Shown here: piece by piece, positions 44,951 to 53,332 of the stretch
How the letters are laid out: each line of letters opens with the position of its first letter
Position numbering within the stretch: the stretch's first letter is position 1
Assembly (NCBI RefSeq): GCF_014699115.1
Contig: NZ_JACXAD010000018.1
Span: forward strand, 56,031-120,030
Direction of reading: 5' to 3'
From: Hymenobacter montanus
GTDB taxonomy: Bacteria; Bacteroidota; Bacteroidia; Cytophagales; Hymenobacteraceae
Length of the DNA: 64,000 nt
Made by a program: the position numbers and the translations under genes
Notes under the pieces: model-generated
What the model saw: only the letters and a program-made list of their open reading frames with translations
The model's database searches: none
What the model was told of the DNA's origin: nothing

Positions 44951-45341
44951 TGCGTACAGGCTCTAGAAGGTCCCACTTGTTGCCGTACAAATCCTGGAAC
45001 ACCGCCACCGTCCCGTAGGGCTCCTGGCGGGGTTCCTCGTCAAATACCACCCCTTGCGCTTGCATCGCGTGGAAGTCCCGCCAAAAGTCATCGGTGTGTA
45101 AAAACAGAAACACCCGGCCCCCGGCTTGCCGGCCGATGCTCAGCGCTTGCTCCGGGCCATCGGCCTGCGCTAGCAGCAGGTGGGTTTCCGTCGCGCCCGG
45201 CGGGCAGAGTACTACCCAGCGCTTGGTCGGGCTCAGCACAGTATCGGCCACGACCCGGAACCGCAGCCGCTGCGTGTAGAAGGCAATGGCCTCGTCGTAG
45301 TCGCGGACCAGCAGCGCCACCGCGCCCAGATGCTGTTTCAT
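44943..45341 (-). CDS. VOC family protein (glyoxalase/bleomycin-resistance fold)
   Basis: 132-residue metal-binding beta-alpha-beta-beta-beta domain protein. The family opening LGAVALLVRDYDEAIAFYTQRLRF and the closing AVFQDLYGNKWDLLEP are clear. Reactions in this superfamily range from lactoylglutathione lyase to antibiotic binding, so the substrate is undefined. It starts 20 bases after gpmI on the same strand. Confidence 0.9.
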   Translation of the reverse strand: MKQHLGAVALLVRDYDEAIAFYTQRLRFRVVADTVLSPTKRWVVLCPPGATETHLLLAQADGPEQALSIGRQAGGRVFLFLHTDDFWRDFHAMQAQGVVFDEEPRQEPYGTVAVFQDLYGNKWDLLEPVRIE

Positions 45342-45361
45342 GTTGCGCCGGCGGGCCGAAG

Positions 45362-46888
45362 TTAAGGGCGTAGTAGGCTGATGCCGGTCATCTCCACCGG
45401 CTTGGGCAAGCCCATCAGCTCGAGGATGGTAGGCGCTAGGTCGCCGAGCTTGCCGTCGGCCAGCGTACCGCGGTAGTCGTTATCAACCAGAATGCAGGGT
45501 ACCAGGTTGGTAGTGTGGGCAGTGTTGGGCGAGCCGTCGGCATTGCGCATGAACTCGGCGTTGCCGTGGTCGGCAATGATGATGCTGGCGTAGCCGGCCG
45601 CCCGGGCCGTTTCCACCACGGCGCGGGCGCAGGCATCCGTTGTTTCCACGGCCTTCACCACGGCCTCGAACACCCCGGTGTGGCCCACCATGTCGGGGTT
45701 GGCGAAGTTCAGCACCACGAAGTCGGCCGATCTGGCTTGCAGCTCCGGCACGATGGCTTCGACCAACTCGGCGGCGCTCATCTCGGGCTGCAGGTCGTAG
45801 GTGGCGACTTTGGGCGACGCCCGCAGGATGCGCGTTTCGCCTTCGAACGTATTTTCGCGGCCACCCGAGAAGAAGAACGTCACGTGGGGGTACTTCTCCG
45901 TTTCGGCGATGCGAATCTGGGTTTTATGATTGGCCGCCAGTACCTCTCCCAGGGTATTGTTCAGGTTATCCTTATCAAAGATGGGCTGCACGCCCACGAA
46001 GGTATCGTCGTAATTGGTGAGGGTGAGGTAGTGCAGGTTCAGGCGCTGCATCTGGAAGGCGTGCAGGTCCTGCTGGGTTAGCACTTCGGTAATTTCACGG
46101 CCGCGGTCGGTGCGGAAGTTAAAGCACAGCACCACGTCGCCTTCCTGAATGGTGGCCAGCGGCTGGCCGTCGGCCCCGGCTTTCACGATGGGCTTCAAAA
46201 ACTCGTCCGTGACGCCTTCCTTGTACTGCTCCTGGATAGTCTGGATGAGGTTGTGCGAGAATGTGCCGACGCCGTGCACGAGCAAGTCGTACGCCACCTT
46301 CACCCGCTCCCAGCGGCGGTCGCGGTCCATGGCGTAGTAGCGGCCCACTACCGAGGCGATTTTGGCGCCGCTGCGCTCCACGTACTGCTCCAGCTCATTC
46401 ACGTAGCGCACGCCGCTTTTGGGGTCGGTATCGCGGCCGTCGGTGAAGGCGTGCACGAACACGCGTCGCACGCCGGCTTCGTGGGCAATGGTGCACAGGG
46501 CTTTCACGTGGTCGATGTGCGAGTGCACGCCGCCATCCGACAGCAAGCCAATCAGGTGCAGGGGCTTGTCGTTGGTAATGGCATAGTCGAACGCCTTCGC
46601 CAAGGCTGGCATCTGCCCCAGCTTACGCTCCCGGATGGCCTTGCCAATGCGCACCAGCTCCTGGTCGACTACGCGGCCGGCCCCAATGTTCATGTGGCCT
46701 ACTTCCGAGTTGCCCATCTGACCTTCGGGCAGCCCCACGGCTTCGCCCGAAGCTTGCAGCCTGCTGTGCGGGTATCGCTGTAGCAGCTCGTGGTAAAACG
46801 GCGTCTTAGCCGCATCCACTGCCGAAACCGCCGTATTCTGAGGGATTCCCCAGCCATCCAGAATCACCAACAAAACCTGTTTACTCAT
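45362..46888 (-). CDS. gpmI: 2,3-bisphosphoglycerate-independent phosphoglycerate mutase
   Basis: Glycolytic enzyme that interconverts 3- and 2-phosphoglycerate using two Mn ions. 508 residues. D11 in ILDGWG binds metal, S61 in GNSEVGH is the phosphorylated nucleophile, and the late IADHGNAEFM is the second metal site. A perfect -7 box TATCTTTG sits 4 bases before the ATG, so its mRNA may have almost no leader. Confidence 0.98.
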   Translation of the reverse strand: MSKQVLLVILDGWGIPQNTAVSAVDAAKTPFYHELLQRYPHSRLQASGEAVGLPEGQMGNSEVGHMNIGAGRVVDQELVRIGKAIRERKLGQMPALAKAFDYAITNDKPLHLIGLLSDGGVHSHIDHVKALCTIAHEAGVRRVFVHAFTDGRDTDPKSGVRYVNELEQYVERSGAKIASVVGRYYAMDRDRRWERVKVAYDLLVHGVGTFSHNLIQTIQEQYKEGVTDEFLKPIVKAGADGQPLATIQEGDVVLCFNFRTDRGREITEVLTQQDLHAFQMQRLNLHYLTLTNYDDTFVGVQPIFDKDNLNNTLGEVLAANHKTQIRIAETEKYPHVTFFFSGGRENTFEGETRILRASPKVATYDLQPEMSAAELVEAIVPELQARSADFVVLNFANPDMVGHTGVFEAVVKAVETTDACARAVVETARAAGYASIIIADHGNAEFMRNADGSPNTAHTTNLVPCILVDNDYRGTLADGKLGDLAPTILELMGLPKPVEMTGISLLRP

Positions 46889-46892
46889 GGCG

Positions 46893-46900
46893 CAAAGATA
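46893..46900 (-). promoter_or_regulatory. -7 promoter box TATCTTTG for gpmI
   Basis: On the minus strand, exact TAnnTTTG, 4-base spacer CGCC to the ATG, which would place the transcription start at or near the start codon. Confidence 0.65.
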
Positions 46901-47063
46901 CGTCCGCCCGGTTCATGGGTTGGCACTATCTAGCCTAAGTGCTCCGCTAATTTAGGCGGACTATTACTAAATTTAGCCAGCTAACGCCGAGCTCGCCCTA
47001 GTTCCTGGCACCATTTTAGCTTTTACCTCTACCGCGGATGACGCACTTACTATTTTCTACTAA

Positions 47064-47465
47064 ATGAAACGCTATTTTTTAAGAACCTTATTCTTGAGTT
47101 GGCTGGTCTTGGTCGGAACGGTCGTGGCTCACGCCCAATCCGATAACCTGGGGGCGGTTCGCTCGGCTATGCGAAACGGTTCTTCCCGTGAATTATCGCA
47201 ATACTTTTCCCCAACGGTTGAAGTAGGCTTCGATGGCGATAAGCAGAGCTACAACGCGACCCAGGCGGAGCTCGTCATCAAGAATTTCTTTGCCAAGAAC
47301 CCGCCGAGCAGCTTTGATTTTATTCACCAGGGCGAAAGCAAGGAAGGCATCCAATACGCCATTGGCCGTTACACCAGCGCGAATGGCACGTACCGGGTTT
47401 TCGTAAAGCTGAAACCCTCGCGCGAGGCTCCGCTGATTGATACCCTGGATTTCACCAAAGAATAA
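47064..47465 (+). CDS. DUF4783 family secreted protein
   Basis: 133-residue exported protein with signal peptide ending at AHAQ (residue 25). The rest is an NTF2-like/cystatin-like DUF4783 domain (SSRELSQYFSPTVEVGFDG, QAELVIKNFFAKNPPS) common in Bacteroidota. Function unknown. A strong terminator follows. Confidence 0.88.
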   Translation: MKRYFLRTLFLSWLVLVGTVVAHAQSDNLGAVRSAMRNGSSRELSQYFSPTVEVGFDGDKQSYNATQAELVIKNFFAKNPPSSFDFIHQGESKEGIQYAIGRYTSANGTYRVFVKLKPSREAPLIDTLDFTKE

Positions 47466-47490
47466 TTCTCGCTCTACCAGCGCAACCCCA

Positions 47491-47520
47491 AAGCCCCGCC
47501 AGTTTCGGCGGGGCTTTTTT
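47491..47520 (+). terminator. Intrinsic terminator of the DUF4783 gene
   Basis: AAGCCCCGCC and GGCGGGGCTTTTTT around the loop AGTTTC. Confidence 0.95.
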
Positions 47521-47619
47521 GTGCGGTTGAGAGGCGGCCAGGGGCTCTTTCACCCAGGGGCTAGCCAGCTTATGATAGGCAAGGCCCCTGGCGGGCTTTA
47601 TTGGCAAAGGCAAGGGCCG

Positions 47620-47627
47620 TACCTTTG
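47620..47627 (+). promoter_or_regulatory. -7 promoter box TACCTTTG for nadC
   Basis: Exact consensus with a 4-base spacer CTCC to the GTG start; a TTGG at 47600 may be the upstream element. Confidence 0.65.
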
Positions 47628-47631
47628 CTCC

Positions 47632-48498
47632 GTGCAACTCCCTACTGCTTCCTATCTCACGCCCGAAGCCCTCACTACCTTCATCCGCCTGGCCCTGGCC
47701 GAGGATGTGGGCGACGGCGACCATTCGGCACTCTCTTCGATTCCGGCCGAGGCCCGCAACCGGGCCCACCTCCTGGTAAAGGGTGAGGGCATCCTGGCTG
47801 GCATGGCCCTGGCCCCGCTGGTTTTCGAGGAAGTCGACCCAACCCTGCAATTTACCCCCCTGCTTCATGATGGCGCAGCCGTGAAACCCGGCGACATAGC
47901 CTTCACCGTCGAGGGCCCCGCGCGTAGCATTCTTACGGCCGAGCGCCTGGTAATCAACTGTATGCAGCGCATGAGCGGCATTGCTACTTATACCGCCCAC
48001 CTGAACACGCTCCTGGCCGGCACCAAGGCTCAGCTGCTGGACACCCGCAAAACCACGCCCAACTTCCGCATCTGCGAGAAGTGGGCGGTGCTCATCGGCG
48101 GCGGCGTGAACCATCGCTACGGGCTGTTCGACATGATTATTCTGAAAGACAACCACGTCGACTACGCCGGGGGGGTGGCCCAGGCCATTGCCGCGACGCA
48201 CGCTTACTTGGCGAAAACCGGCCGGCAGCTGCCCATCGAAATCGAAACCCGCTCATTGGCCGAGGTGCAGCAGGCCCTCGACGCGGGCGGAATCGACCGC
48301 ATCATGCTCGACAACATGAGCCCCGACCAGCTCCGCGAGGCCGTCGCCCTCATCGGTGGGCGCTACCCGACCGAGGCCAGTGGCGGAATTACCGAGCAAA
48401 CCATTGGCGAGGTAGCCCGTACCGGCGTCGACTACATCTCCGTGGGTGCTCTCACTCATTCAGTAAAGAGCTTGGATTTGAGCTTAAAGGCCTATTGA
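47632..48498 (+). CDS. nadC: Nicotinate-nucleotide pyrophosphorylase (carboxylating)
   Basis: NAD biosynthesis enzyme joining quinolinate and PRPP with loss of CO2. 288 residues when started at GTG 47632, the usual family length. Conserved parts are EDVGDGDHS, RKTTPNFR(IC)EKWA and GGGVNHRYGLFDMIILKDNH (quinolinate and PRPP contacts), and the C-terminal ASGGI. The longer upstream frame crosses a terminator and is rejected. No nadA or nadB is adjacent. Confidence 0.95.
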   Translation: MQLPTASYLTPEALTTFIRLALAEDVGDGDHSALSSIPAEARNRAHLLVKGEGILAGMALAPLVFEEVDPTLQFTPLLHDGAAVKPGDIAFTVEGPARSILTAERLVINCMQRMSGIATYTAHLNTLLAGTKAQLLDTRKTTPNFRICEKWAVLIGGGVNHRYGLFDMIILKDNHVDYAGGVAQAIAATHAYLAKTGRQLPIEIETRSLAEVQQALDAGGIDRIMLDNMSPDQLREAVALIGGRYPTEASGGITEQTIGEVARTGVDYISVGALTHSVKSLDLSLKAY

Positions 48499-48500
48499 AA

Positions 48501-48630
48501 AGAATGTGAAAATGTGGATAATGTACTGGGATGTGAAGATGTGGTGTTTCGTAAGCGCCTGCTTTATACATCCAGGTAGCCAGCCGGCTCATTTTCACAT
48601 TTCAACACATCATCACATTTTCACACTATT
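48501..48630. repeat. Imperfect inverted repeat built from ATGTGAAAATGTG words
   Basis: AATGTGAAAATGTGG and GATGTGAAGATGTGG on the left are mirrored by CATTTTCACATTTCAACACA and CATTTTCACA on the right. Fills the spacer between nadC and the next gene. Confidence 0.7.
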
Positions 48631-48633
48631 ACC

Positions 48634-49257
48634 GTGAACCAACCCAACCAACGTGGCGGCGGCGGCGGATTCCGCCAGGCACAGCAGGCGTCGCCGCTGG
48701 CCATTCGCACCAAGAAAACCCAGTTCGACACCAATACCTACACCCGGCTGGCCATGGCCGAAGTGTGGAAGAAGGATTGGAAGTACGCCCTGATTCCGTT
48801 TGCCCTGGGGCTGCTGCCGGCCGTCTTCGTGCATTCGTGGTGGTGGCTGGTGCTGGCCGTGGTGCTCACGGTGCTGTTCGTCCTGTTTCGCTCGGCCCAG
48901 GTAACGGGCGTGACGCAAATGGAGCAGAGCAAGCCCCTGTTCGAGCGTATGAGCTTTGAGATGGACAATAAGCAGCTGCTCTTGCGCGTGGGGCCCGAAA
49001 AGGCCATGCAGCTGACCTGGGATATGATTGCCCGCGCCCGCCGCGATGCCGACGCCTATTTGCTGTACCTAAAACCCGGCACGCCGCCCGAGGGCATGGC
49101 CTCGTGGCGCCAGTGGATGGCCCGCACGTTCGACGTGCCGGTGTTTTTACATTTGCCCGTGCGCATCTTCAATTCGCCCAACGACTTGAAGCTGTTTGAG
49201 GCCCTGCTCCGCCGCAAAAGCCTGTTGCCGGCCGAGGCCGGGGCGACAACGGTTTAG
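48634..49257 (+). CDS. Membrane protein with YcxB-like C-terminal domain
   Basis: 207 residues. After a Gly/Gln-rich N-terminus come two membrane segments (about 52-68 and 70-87), then a cytoplasmic beta-rich domain with TWDMIARARRDADAYLLYLK, resembling the C-terminus of YcxB-type proteins of unknown function. The start is GTG 48634; no ATG lies before the first segment other than at AMAEVWKK. Assignment to YcxB is tentative. Confidence 0.72.
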   Translation: MNQPNQRGGGGGFRQAQQASPLAIRTKKTQFDTNTYTRLAMAEVWKKDWKYALIPFALGLLPAVFVHSWWWLVLAVVLTVLFVLFRSAQVTGVTQMEQSKPLFERMSFEMDNKQLLLRVGPEKAMQLTWDMIARARRDADAYLLYLKPGTPPEGMASWRQWMARTFDVPVFLHLPVRIFNSPNDLKLFEALLRRKSLLPAEAGATTV

Positions 49258-49367
49258 CCCGGTAGTCGGTATTAAGCAGTCGGTCGTTGGGTTAGATTGC
49301 CCCGCCGGCTGGGCGCCGTTGAGGCCGCCGCTCGTTGAATTTTATTTTCCCGCTAACTCACATTCTG

Positions 49368-49733
49368 ATGAAATTGACCCACCCTTTGCTCCTGGCCGTT
49401 GCCGCGGCCGCGCTGGCGCTAACTTCCTGCAGCAGCGAGCCTTCCGACTGGCGCCCCGACGATAAAGTGTCGCTCGACATGGTTGCGCCCGGCACCCGCC
49501 CCAGCGACAATTTCGACCAGAACACGGCTTACGCCCCCAACCAGGCCAAAGGCGGAGCCATCACCAAGCCGGTTAGCTCGGCGGCCGACCTGGACGAGCG
49601 GCCCGCCCCTTCGGCGGAGTCGGCCATTACGGCCAACGCCGAGGAAGGCATGCGCAAGCGTGGCCAACTGAACGACGCCGGCAAATCAACCCAGGCCGAT
49701 ACGGCCGCGAACGGCCACCAGATTCAGCGCTAA
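49368..49733 (+). CDS. Small lipoprotein of unknown function
   Basis: 121 residues from ATG 49368, lipobox LTSC (about residue 22). The mature part is hydrophilic, Ala/Asp/Pro-rich and probably disordered. No family recognised. It lies 110 bases after the YcxB-like gene. Confidence 0.72.
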   Translation: MKLTHPLLLAVAAAALALTSCSSEPSDWRPDDKVSLDMVAPGTRPSDNFDQNTAYAPNQAKGGAITKPVSSAADLDERPAPSAESAITANAEEGMRKRGQLNDAGKSTQADTAANGHQIQR

Positions 49734-49780
49734 GCCGGTGGTACTGCCGCGGGCTGGTTTAAGCGGCAGCTTATTGAAGG

Positions 49781-49850
49781 AAGCAGGCGAAACGAAGCAC
49801 CAAGAAGTTGGCCGGGCGGCTGATTGCTTGGTGCTTCGTTTCGCCTGCTT
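49781..49850. repeat. Inverted repeat with perfect 24-bp arms upstream of the ZIP gene
   Basis: AAGCAGGCGAAACGAAGCAC.. at 49781-49804 and its exact complement at 49827-49850, loop 22 bases. The right arm ends 18 bases before the ATG, so a transcript started upstream would fold its leader into a strong stem. Confidence 0.88.
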
Positions 49851-49868
49851 CGTTCTTCATTTTTTCTC

Positions 49869-50618
49869 ATGGGTTTTGCTATTTTTCTACTGCTGCTCAC
49901 GGTACTGGGGGCGGGGGCCGCGGCCGCCCGGGTGTCGGTGGCCCGGGGCAGCCAGTTGCTGAAGCCTCTGCTGGCTTTCAGCGGGGCGTATCTGTTTACG
50001 CTCACTATCACGCACATTCTGCCCGAAGCCCTGCAGCTGCTGCCCAACCACCCCGAGCGGGTGGGGTATTGGGTGTTGGCCGGTTTTTTTGGGCAGCTCC
50101 TGCTCGAAGTGCTTTCGCAGGGTGTGGAGCACGGGCACGTGCACCACGAGGCCGCCCACGGCCCCAACGCTCCGGTGGGCCGCGTACCCTTTCTGCTGCT
50201 GGCGGCGCTAGTGGTTCATTCCCTGCTGGAAGGCAGCATTCTGGTCCGGACCCCGGCCGTGGGGCAGATGAGCCAGAATTTTTACGCCATCGTGGTGGGA
50301 GTAGCCCTGCACCACGTGCCGGCCGCTTTTGCGCTGGCAACGCTGCTCCGCCTACGGCTCGGCCGCTTTAGCCGGGTGTGGCCCTGGCTGCTGGTGTTCG
50401 CGCTGGCTTCGCCGGTGGGTATTGTCGTTAGCAACTACGTGGTGCTGGCAGAGCTGCTGCGCGACGGGTTCTACGCGGCCCTGCTGGGGTTGGTAGCCGG
50501 CAATTTCCTGCATGTGTCCACCACCATCCTGTTCGAAACCAGCCCTGAGCACCGCCTAAACTGGCCCAAGCTTGGCGCCACCCTGGCGGGCCTGCTACTG
50601 GCCTTGATGGTAGCGTAA
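49869..50618 (+). CDS. ZIP family metal transporter
   Basis: Divalent-metal importer of 249 residues with eight predicted helices. The metal-binding helices are visible as HSLLEGS and ALHHVPAAFAL, replacing the HNxxEG / HxxPEG forms. A cytoplasmic histidine cluster EHGHVHHEAAHG between helices 3 and 4 is typical. Zn or Fe is likely. ATG 49869 begins the first helix. Confidence 0.92.
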   Translation: MGFAIFLLLLTVLGAGAAAARVSVARGSQLLKPLLAFSGAYLFTLTITHILPEALQLLPNHPERVGYWVLAGFFGQLLLEVLSQGVEHGHVHHEAAHGPNAPVGRVPFLLLAALVVHSLLEGSILVRTPAVGQMSQNFYAIVVGVALHHVPAAFALATLLRLRLGRFSRVWPWLLVFALASPVGIVVSNYVVLAELLRDGFYAALLGLVAGNFLHVSTTILFETSPEHRLNWPKLGATLAGLLLALMVA

Positions 50619-50640
50619 GCTGTAGTTGGCTGAGCCAGCC

Positions 50641-50970
50641 TCACGAGGTAAATTCCAACAAGGGGCCGCCACCATGCAGAAAATCCTCCAACTGGCGGGC
50701 GCGGGCCGTTTCGTAGGCCAGCGTGGCTTGCAGCTGCACCAGCCGTCGGCGCATGGTCAGAATGACCTCGAGCGCTTCGGCGGGAAGGTCCAGCTCCTGG
50801 TGAAGGCGAGCCAGGCGGGGCAGGTCGTCGGGCTCGTCCACGATGACGGTTTCGGGCGCGGGGGCCGGGCGCAGCAAGCCGGCCTGCAGGAACTCGTGCA
50901 CGGCGGTGGGGGCGAGGCCGTAGCGAGCGGAACATTCCTGGAAAGTAAGAGTAAGAACGTGCGTTTCCAT
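50641..50970 (-). CDS. cbpM: Chaperone modulator CbpM (MerR-like)
   Basis: 109-residue partner of CbpA that binds its J-domain and regulates it. Start METHVLTLTFQECSARYGL, then VHEFLQAGLL and a coiled C-terminal helix (MRRRLVQLQATL), the usual CbpM layout. Start ATG 50970 is chosen over 51003. It lies downstream of cbpA on the same strand, 97 bases away. Confidence 0.88.
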   Translation of the reverse strand: METHVLTLTFQECSARYGLAPTAVHEFLQAGLLRPAPAPETVIVDEPDDLPRLARLHQELDLPAEALEVILTMRRRLVQLQATLAYETARARQLEDFLHGGGPLLEFTS

Positions 50971-51067
50971 GGTAGTCAAGGTATTAAAACGTGGTTCTGA
51001 CAAGCGTGGTCAGTTTCCCGACTATTGCGCCCGGGTTGCGGAATAGCTGCGGGCTGACGGCGGGCGG

Positions 51068-52003
51068 CTACTCAAGCCCCGGGCGGAGGGCGGCCAACTG
51101 CCGAATTAATTCTTTTTCCTGTTCGGTAAGATGCTGGGGCAGCGTTAGGTTCAGGCGCAAGTACAGGTCGCCGAACTGGCCGGGCTGCTTGTACACGGGA
51201 AAGCCTTTGCCCCGCAGCCGCACCCGGGTGCCGTTCTGGGTTTCGGGCTTGAGCTTGATTTTGACGGGTCCGCTAAGGGTTTCCACGGTGTGCTCGCCCC
51301 CCAGCAACGCCTTGTAGATGCTCACGGGCACGTCCTGAGTCAGGTCGTCGCCGGTGCGGGCGTAGCGGGCATCGGGCCGGATCCGGAAGGTGATGAGCAG
51401 CGAGCCGTTCGGCCCACCGTTGCGCCCCGGCCCGCCCTGGTCGCGCAAGCGGATGGTTTGCCCGTCGGCCACCCCGGGCTGAATGGTCAGGCGCAGGTTT
51501 TTGCCATTCACGGTGATCGTGCGCGGGCCCCCGTGGTAGGCCTCTTCCAGACTCAGCTCCAGCTCGGCCTGGTAGTCGGCCCCCGCCCCGGGCCGGCTGC
51601 TGCCCGGCCGCCCCCCGCCCATGTTGCCAAACAGCGAGCTGAAGAAATCGGAGAAGTCCTCGCCCTGGCCGAACGGACTGCCTTCGGCAAAGCCGCCCCC
51701 GCTCGGCCGGTACTGGTCCCAGTCGAAGCCCCCGCCGGGCTGGCCGCCGCGGCCCGCGGCACCGGGCTGTTGCTGGTAGCGCTGCCAGTCGGCCCCGAAC
51801 TGGTCGTACTTCTTACGCTTCTCGGGGTCGCTGAGTACCTCGTGAGCTTCGTTTATCTCCTTGAATTTCTGCTCCGCGCTCTTATCGTTCGGGTTAACAT
51901 CGGGGTGGTGCTGACGGGCCAGCTTCCGGTACGCTTTTTTGATTTGCTCGGCGGTAGCCGTCTTATCTACGCCCAACGCCTTATAATAGTCTTTGTAGTC
52001 CAC
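51068..52003 (-). CDS. cbpA: J-domain co-chaperone CbpA/DnaJ-like
   Basis: Hsp40 co-chaperone of 311 residues that delivers clients to DnaK. The J-domain (1-70) carries HPD at 33-35, followed by a Gly/Phe-rich region (about 75-155) and two C-terminal beta domains (about 160-300); the zinc-finger domain of DnaJ is absent, as in CbpA. The start is a GTG at 52003 (DYKDYYKALGV); the longer frame to 52336 has no J-domain homology and no better start. Operon with cbpM. Confidence 0.93.
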   Translation of the reverse strand: MDYKDYYKALGVDKTATAEQIKKAYRKLARQHHPDVNPNDKSAEQKFKEINEAHEVLSDPEKRKKYDQFGADWQRYQQQPGAAGRGGQPGGGFDWDQYRPSGGGFAEGSPFGQGEDFSDFFSSLFGNMGGGRPGSSRPGAGADYQAELELSLEEAYHGGPRTITVNGKNLRLTIQPGVADGQTIRLRDQGGPGRNGGPNGSLLITFRIRPDARYARTGDDLTQDVPVSIYKALLGGEHTVETLSGPVKIKLKPETQNGTRVRLRGKGFPVYKQPGQFGDLYLRLNLTLPQHLTEQEKELIRQLAALRPGLE

Positions 52004-52392
52004 TTTGCAGATGTTGAGTTTAAGTTCTAGAAAGCAAGTACGCTCGCCAGCGGATAGGCCGGTGAGTAACGATAACGGAGTTCGTAACTCTCCCGGCTGG
52101 GTATGCCGCTCCCCCAGCGGCTGATTGGTGACCAAGCCGTTGGAGATGGCTGGAACCTGAAAGGTAGGTCGCGCGGAACGGGCCACCCCAAAGCCGGGTT
52201 CTGCCACTGGAGACTGGCGTGTTTTATTGAACGCAAGCCCGATTGGAAAGTTAGTCTCCCGAGCTTTTGTATTTTCGGCCCTGAATTTGCCACCACACCG
52301 GCATTGTGGTACTAAACAATGTCGCGGAGCTGGCAATTTATGCCGGGATAGCTTTTCGGGCTAATTTTAACTATTTAACTTTTGACTATTCC
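52004..52392. other. Intergenic region between divergent cbpA and the DUF6799-like gene
   Basis: 389 bases. Contains a near-consensus TGAATTTG box upstream of the plus-strand gene and no other recognisable element. Confidence 0.5.
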
Positions 52393-52893
52393 ATGAAAAT
52401 CCGCATTCTTCTTAACGGTATTCTGACCGTGACCCTGCTGGGCGCTGTCACGGCGCAAGCGCAGACGCGGGTTCCGGCGCGCCGGGCCGGCAGCGTGGCT
52501 CCGAAGCCTCGTCAAGCGGCCACTGGTACAGGGCTCAAGGACGGCTTGATCATGGAAAAAGGCCGGGTCATGCTAACCGAGATGGGCATCACCAACCCCC
52601 TCACTGCCGACAAAAAGCTGATTAATGGTACCACCATCACCCCAACGGGGCTGGTGACGGCCCCCGATGGTACCACTACTCAAATGAACGAAGGCGACGT
52701 GGCGTCGCTTACCGGCCGCGTTACCACCCGCACGGCCATCGCGGAAGCCGACAGCCTGCTAAAAATCAAGACCTTCGACTTAAAATACCCAGGCAAGCGC
52801 AAGAAGATGGCGGAAGAGGCTGAGCGAAAAGCCAAAGCTAAAGCCAAGCGCGAAGAGGAGAAGGCCAAAGCCAGAGCCAAGCGCAAGAAATAA
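52393..52893 (+). CDS. Secreted DUF6799-like protein with Lys/Ala-rich tail
   Basis: 166 residues. Signal peptide ending AQAQ (about 24), then a DUF6799-like segment (LIMEKGRVMLTEMG, LINGTTITPTGLV, MNEGDVASLTG), common in Hymenobacter and without known role. The last 35 residues are a charged Lys/Glu/Ala helix, likely a coiled coil. Monocistronic, followed by a broken XRE gene. Confidence 0.8.
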   Translation: MKIRILLNGILTVTLLGAVTAQAQTRVPARRAGSVAPKPRQAATGTGLKDGLIMEKGRVMLTEMGITNPLTADKKLINGTTITPTGLVTAPDGTTTQMNEGDVASLTGRVTTRTAIAEADSLLKIKTFDLKYPGKRKKMAEEAERKAKAKAKREEEKAKARAKRKK

Positions 52894-52951
52894 TCGGGTA
52901 GGCCGCATATCGCCGACCCGAATCACCACTACCAGCAGAGGGCTGCCTGGG

Positions 52952-53168
52952 GTACGTATCAACGTGGAAAGAGCCAAACGCAACCTTTCCCAGGCCGACC
53001 TGGCTTACCGTATTGACGTATCCCGCAAGACAATCAATACCATCGAAACCGGTCGCTTCATCCCTCCTACGCTGATTGCCTACTGATTGCCTACTGATTG
53101 CCCAGGAATTTGCCCTTCCCGTCGAGCAGCTACTTCAATTGCGGGGGCAGGCAACCGAGACGGGCTAA
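52952..53168 (+). pseudogene. XRE-family helix-turn-helix regulator, frameshifted by an 11-bp tandem duplication
   Basis: Frame one encodes RINVERAKRNLSQADLAYRI then VSRKTINTIETGR, an intact short XRE HTH, but stops after PPTLIAY. The missing end, IAQEFALPVEQLLQLRG, continues in another frame to TAA 53166. Between them TGATTGCCTAC is repeated (53073-53083, 53084-53094, then 8 bases of a third copy at 53095-53102). Removing two units (22 bases) joins the halves in frame. No ATG precedes the HTH; GTG 52964 is the only near start, so the 5' end may also be lost. Confidence 0.85.
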
Positions 53169-53223
53169 GCCCCCAGGTGCCGAGCGGAAAGCCCGGCGAA
53201 ATAAGTAGCGCCGTTGCCCCGGC

Positions 53224-53265
53224 TAATTGCCGCTCCACCTCCGGGTTTAGCGGCAATTACTTTTA
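53224..53265 (+). terminator. Hairpin TAATTGCCGCT / AGCGGCAATTA
   Basis: Perfect 11-base arms and a following CTTTT; ends the region of the broken XRE gene. Confidence 0.65.
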
Positions 53266-53332
53266 GGGCGGGCCGCTGATACGGCCGCACTGGCTGCGTC
53301 CCTACCTTAGCGGACCTAATACCTCTCGGCCC

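Noticed and set aside
47437..47631. Upstream extension of nadC to 47437
   Set aside because: Would run through the DUF4783 stop, its terminator and the nadC promoter.
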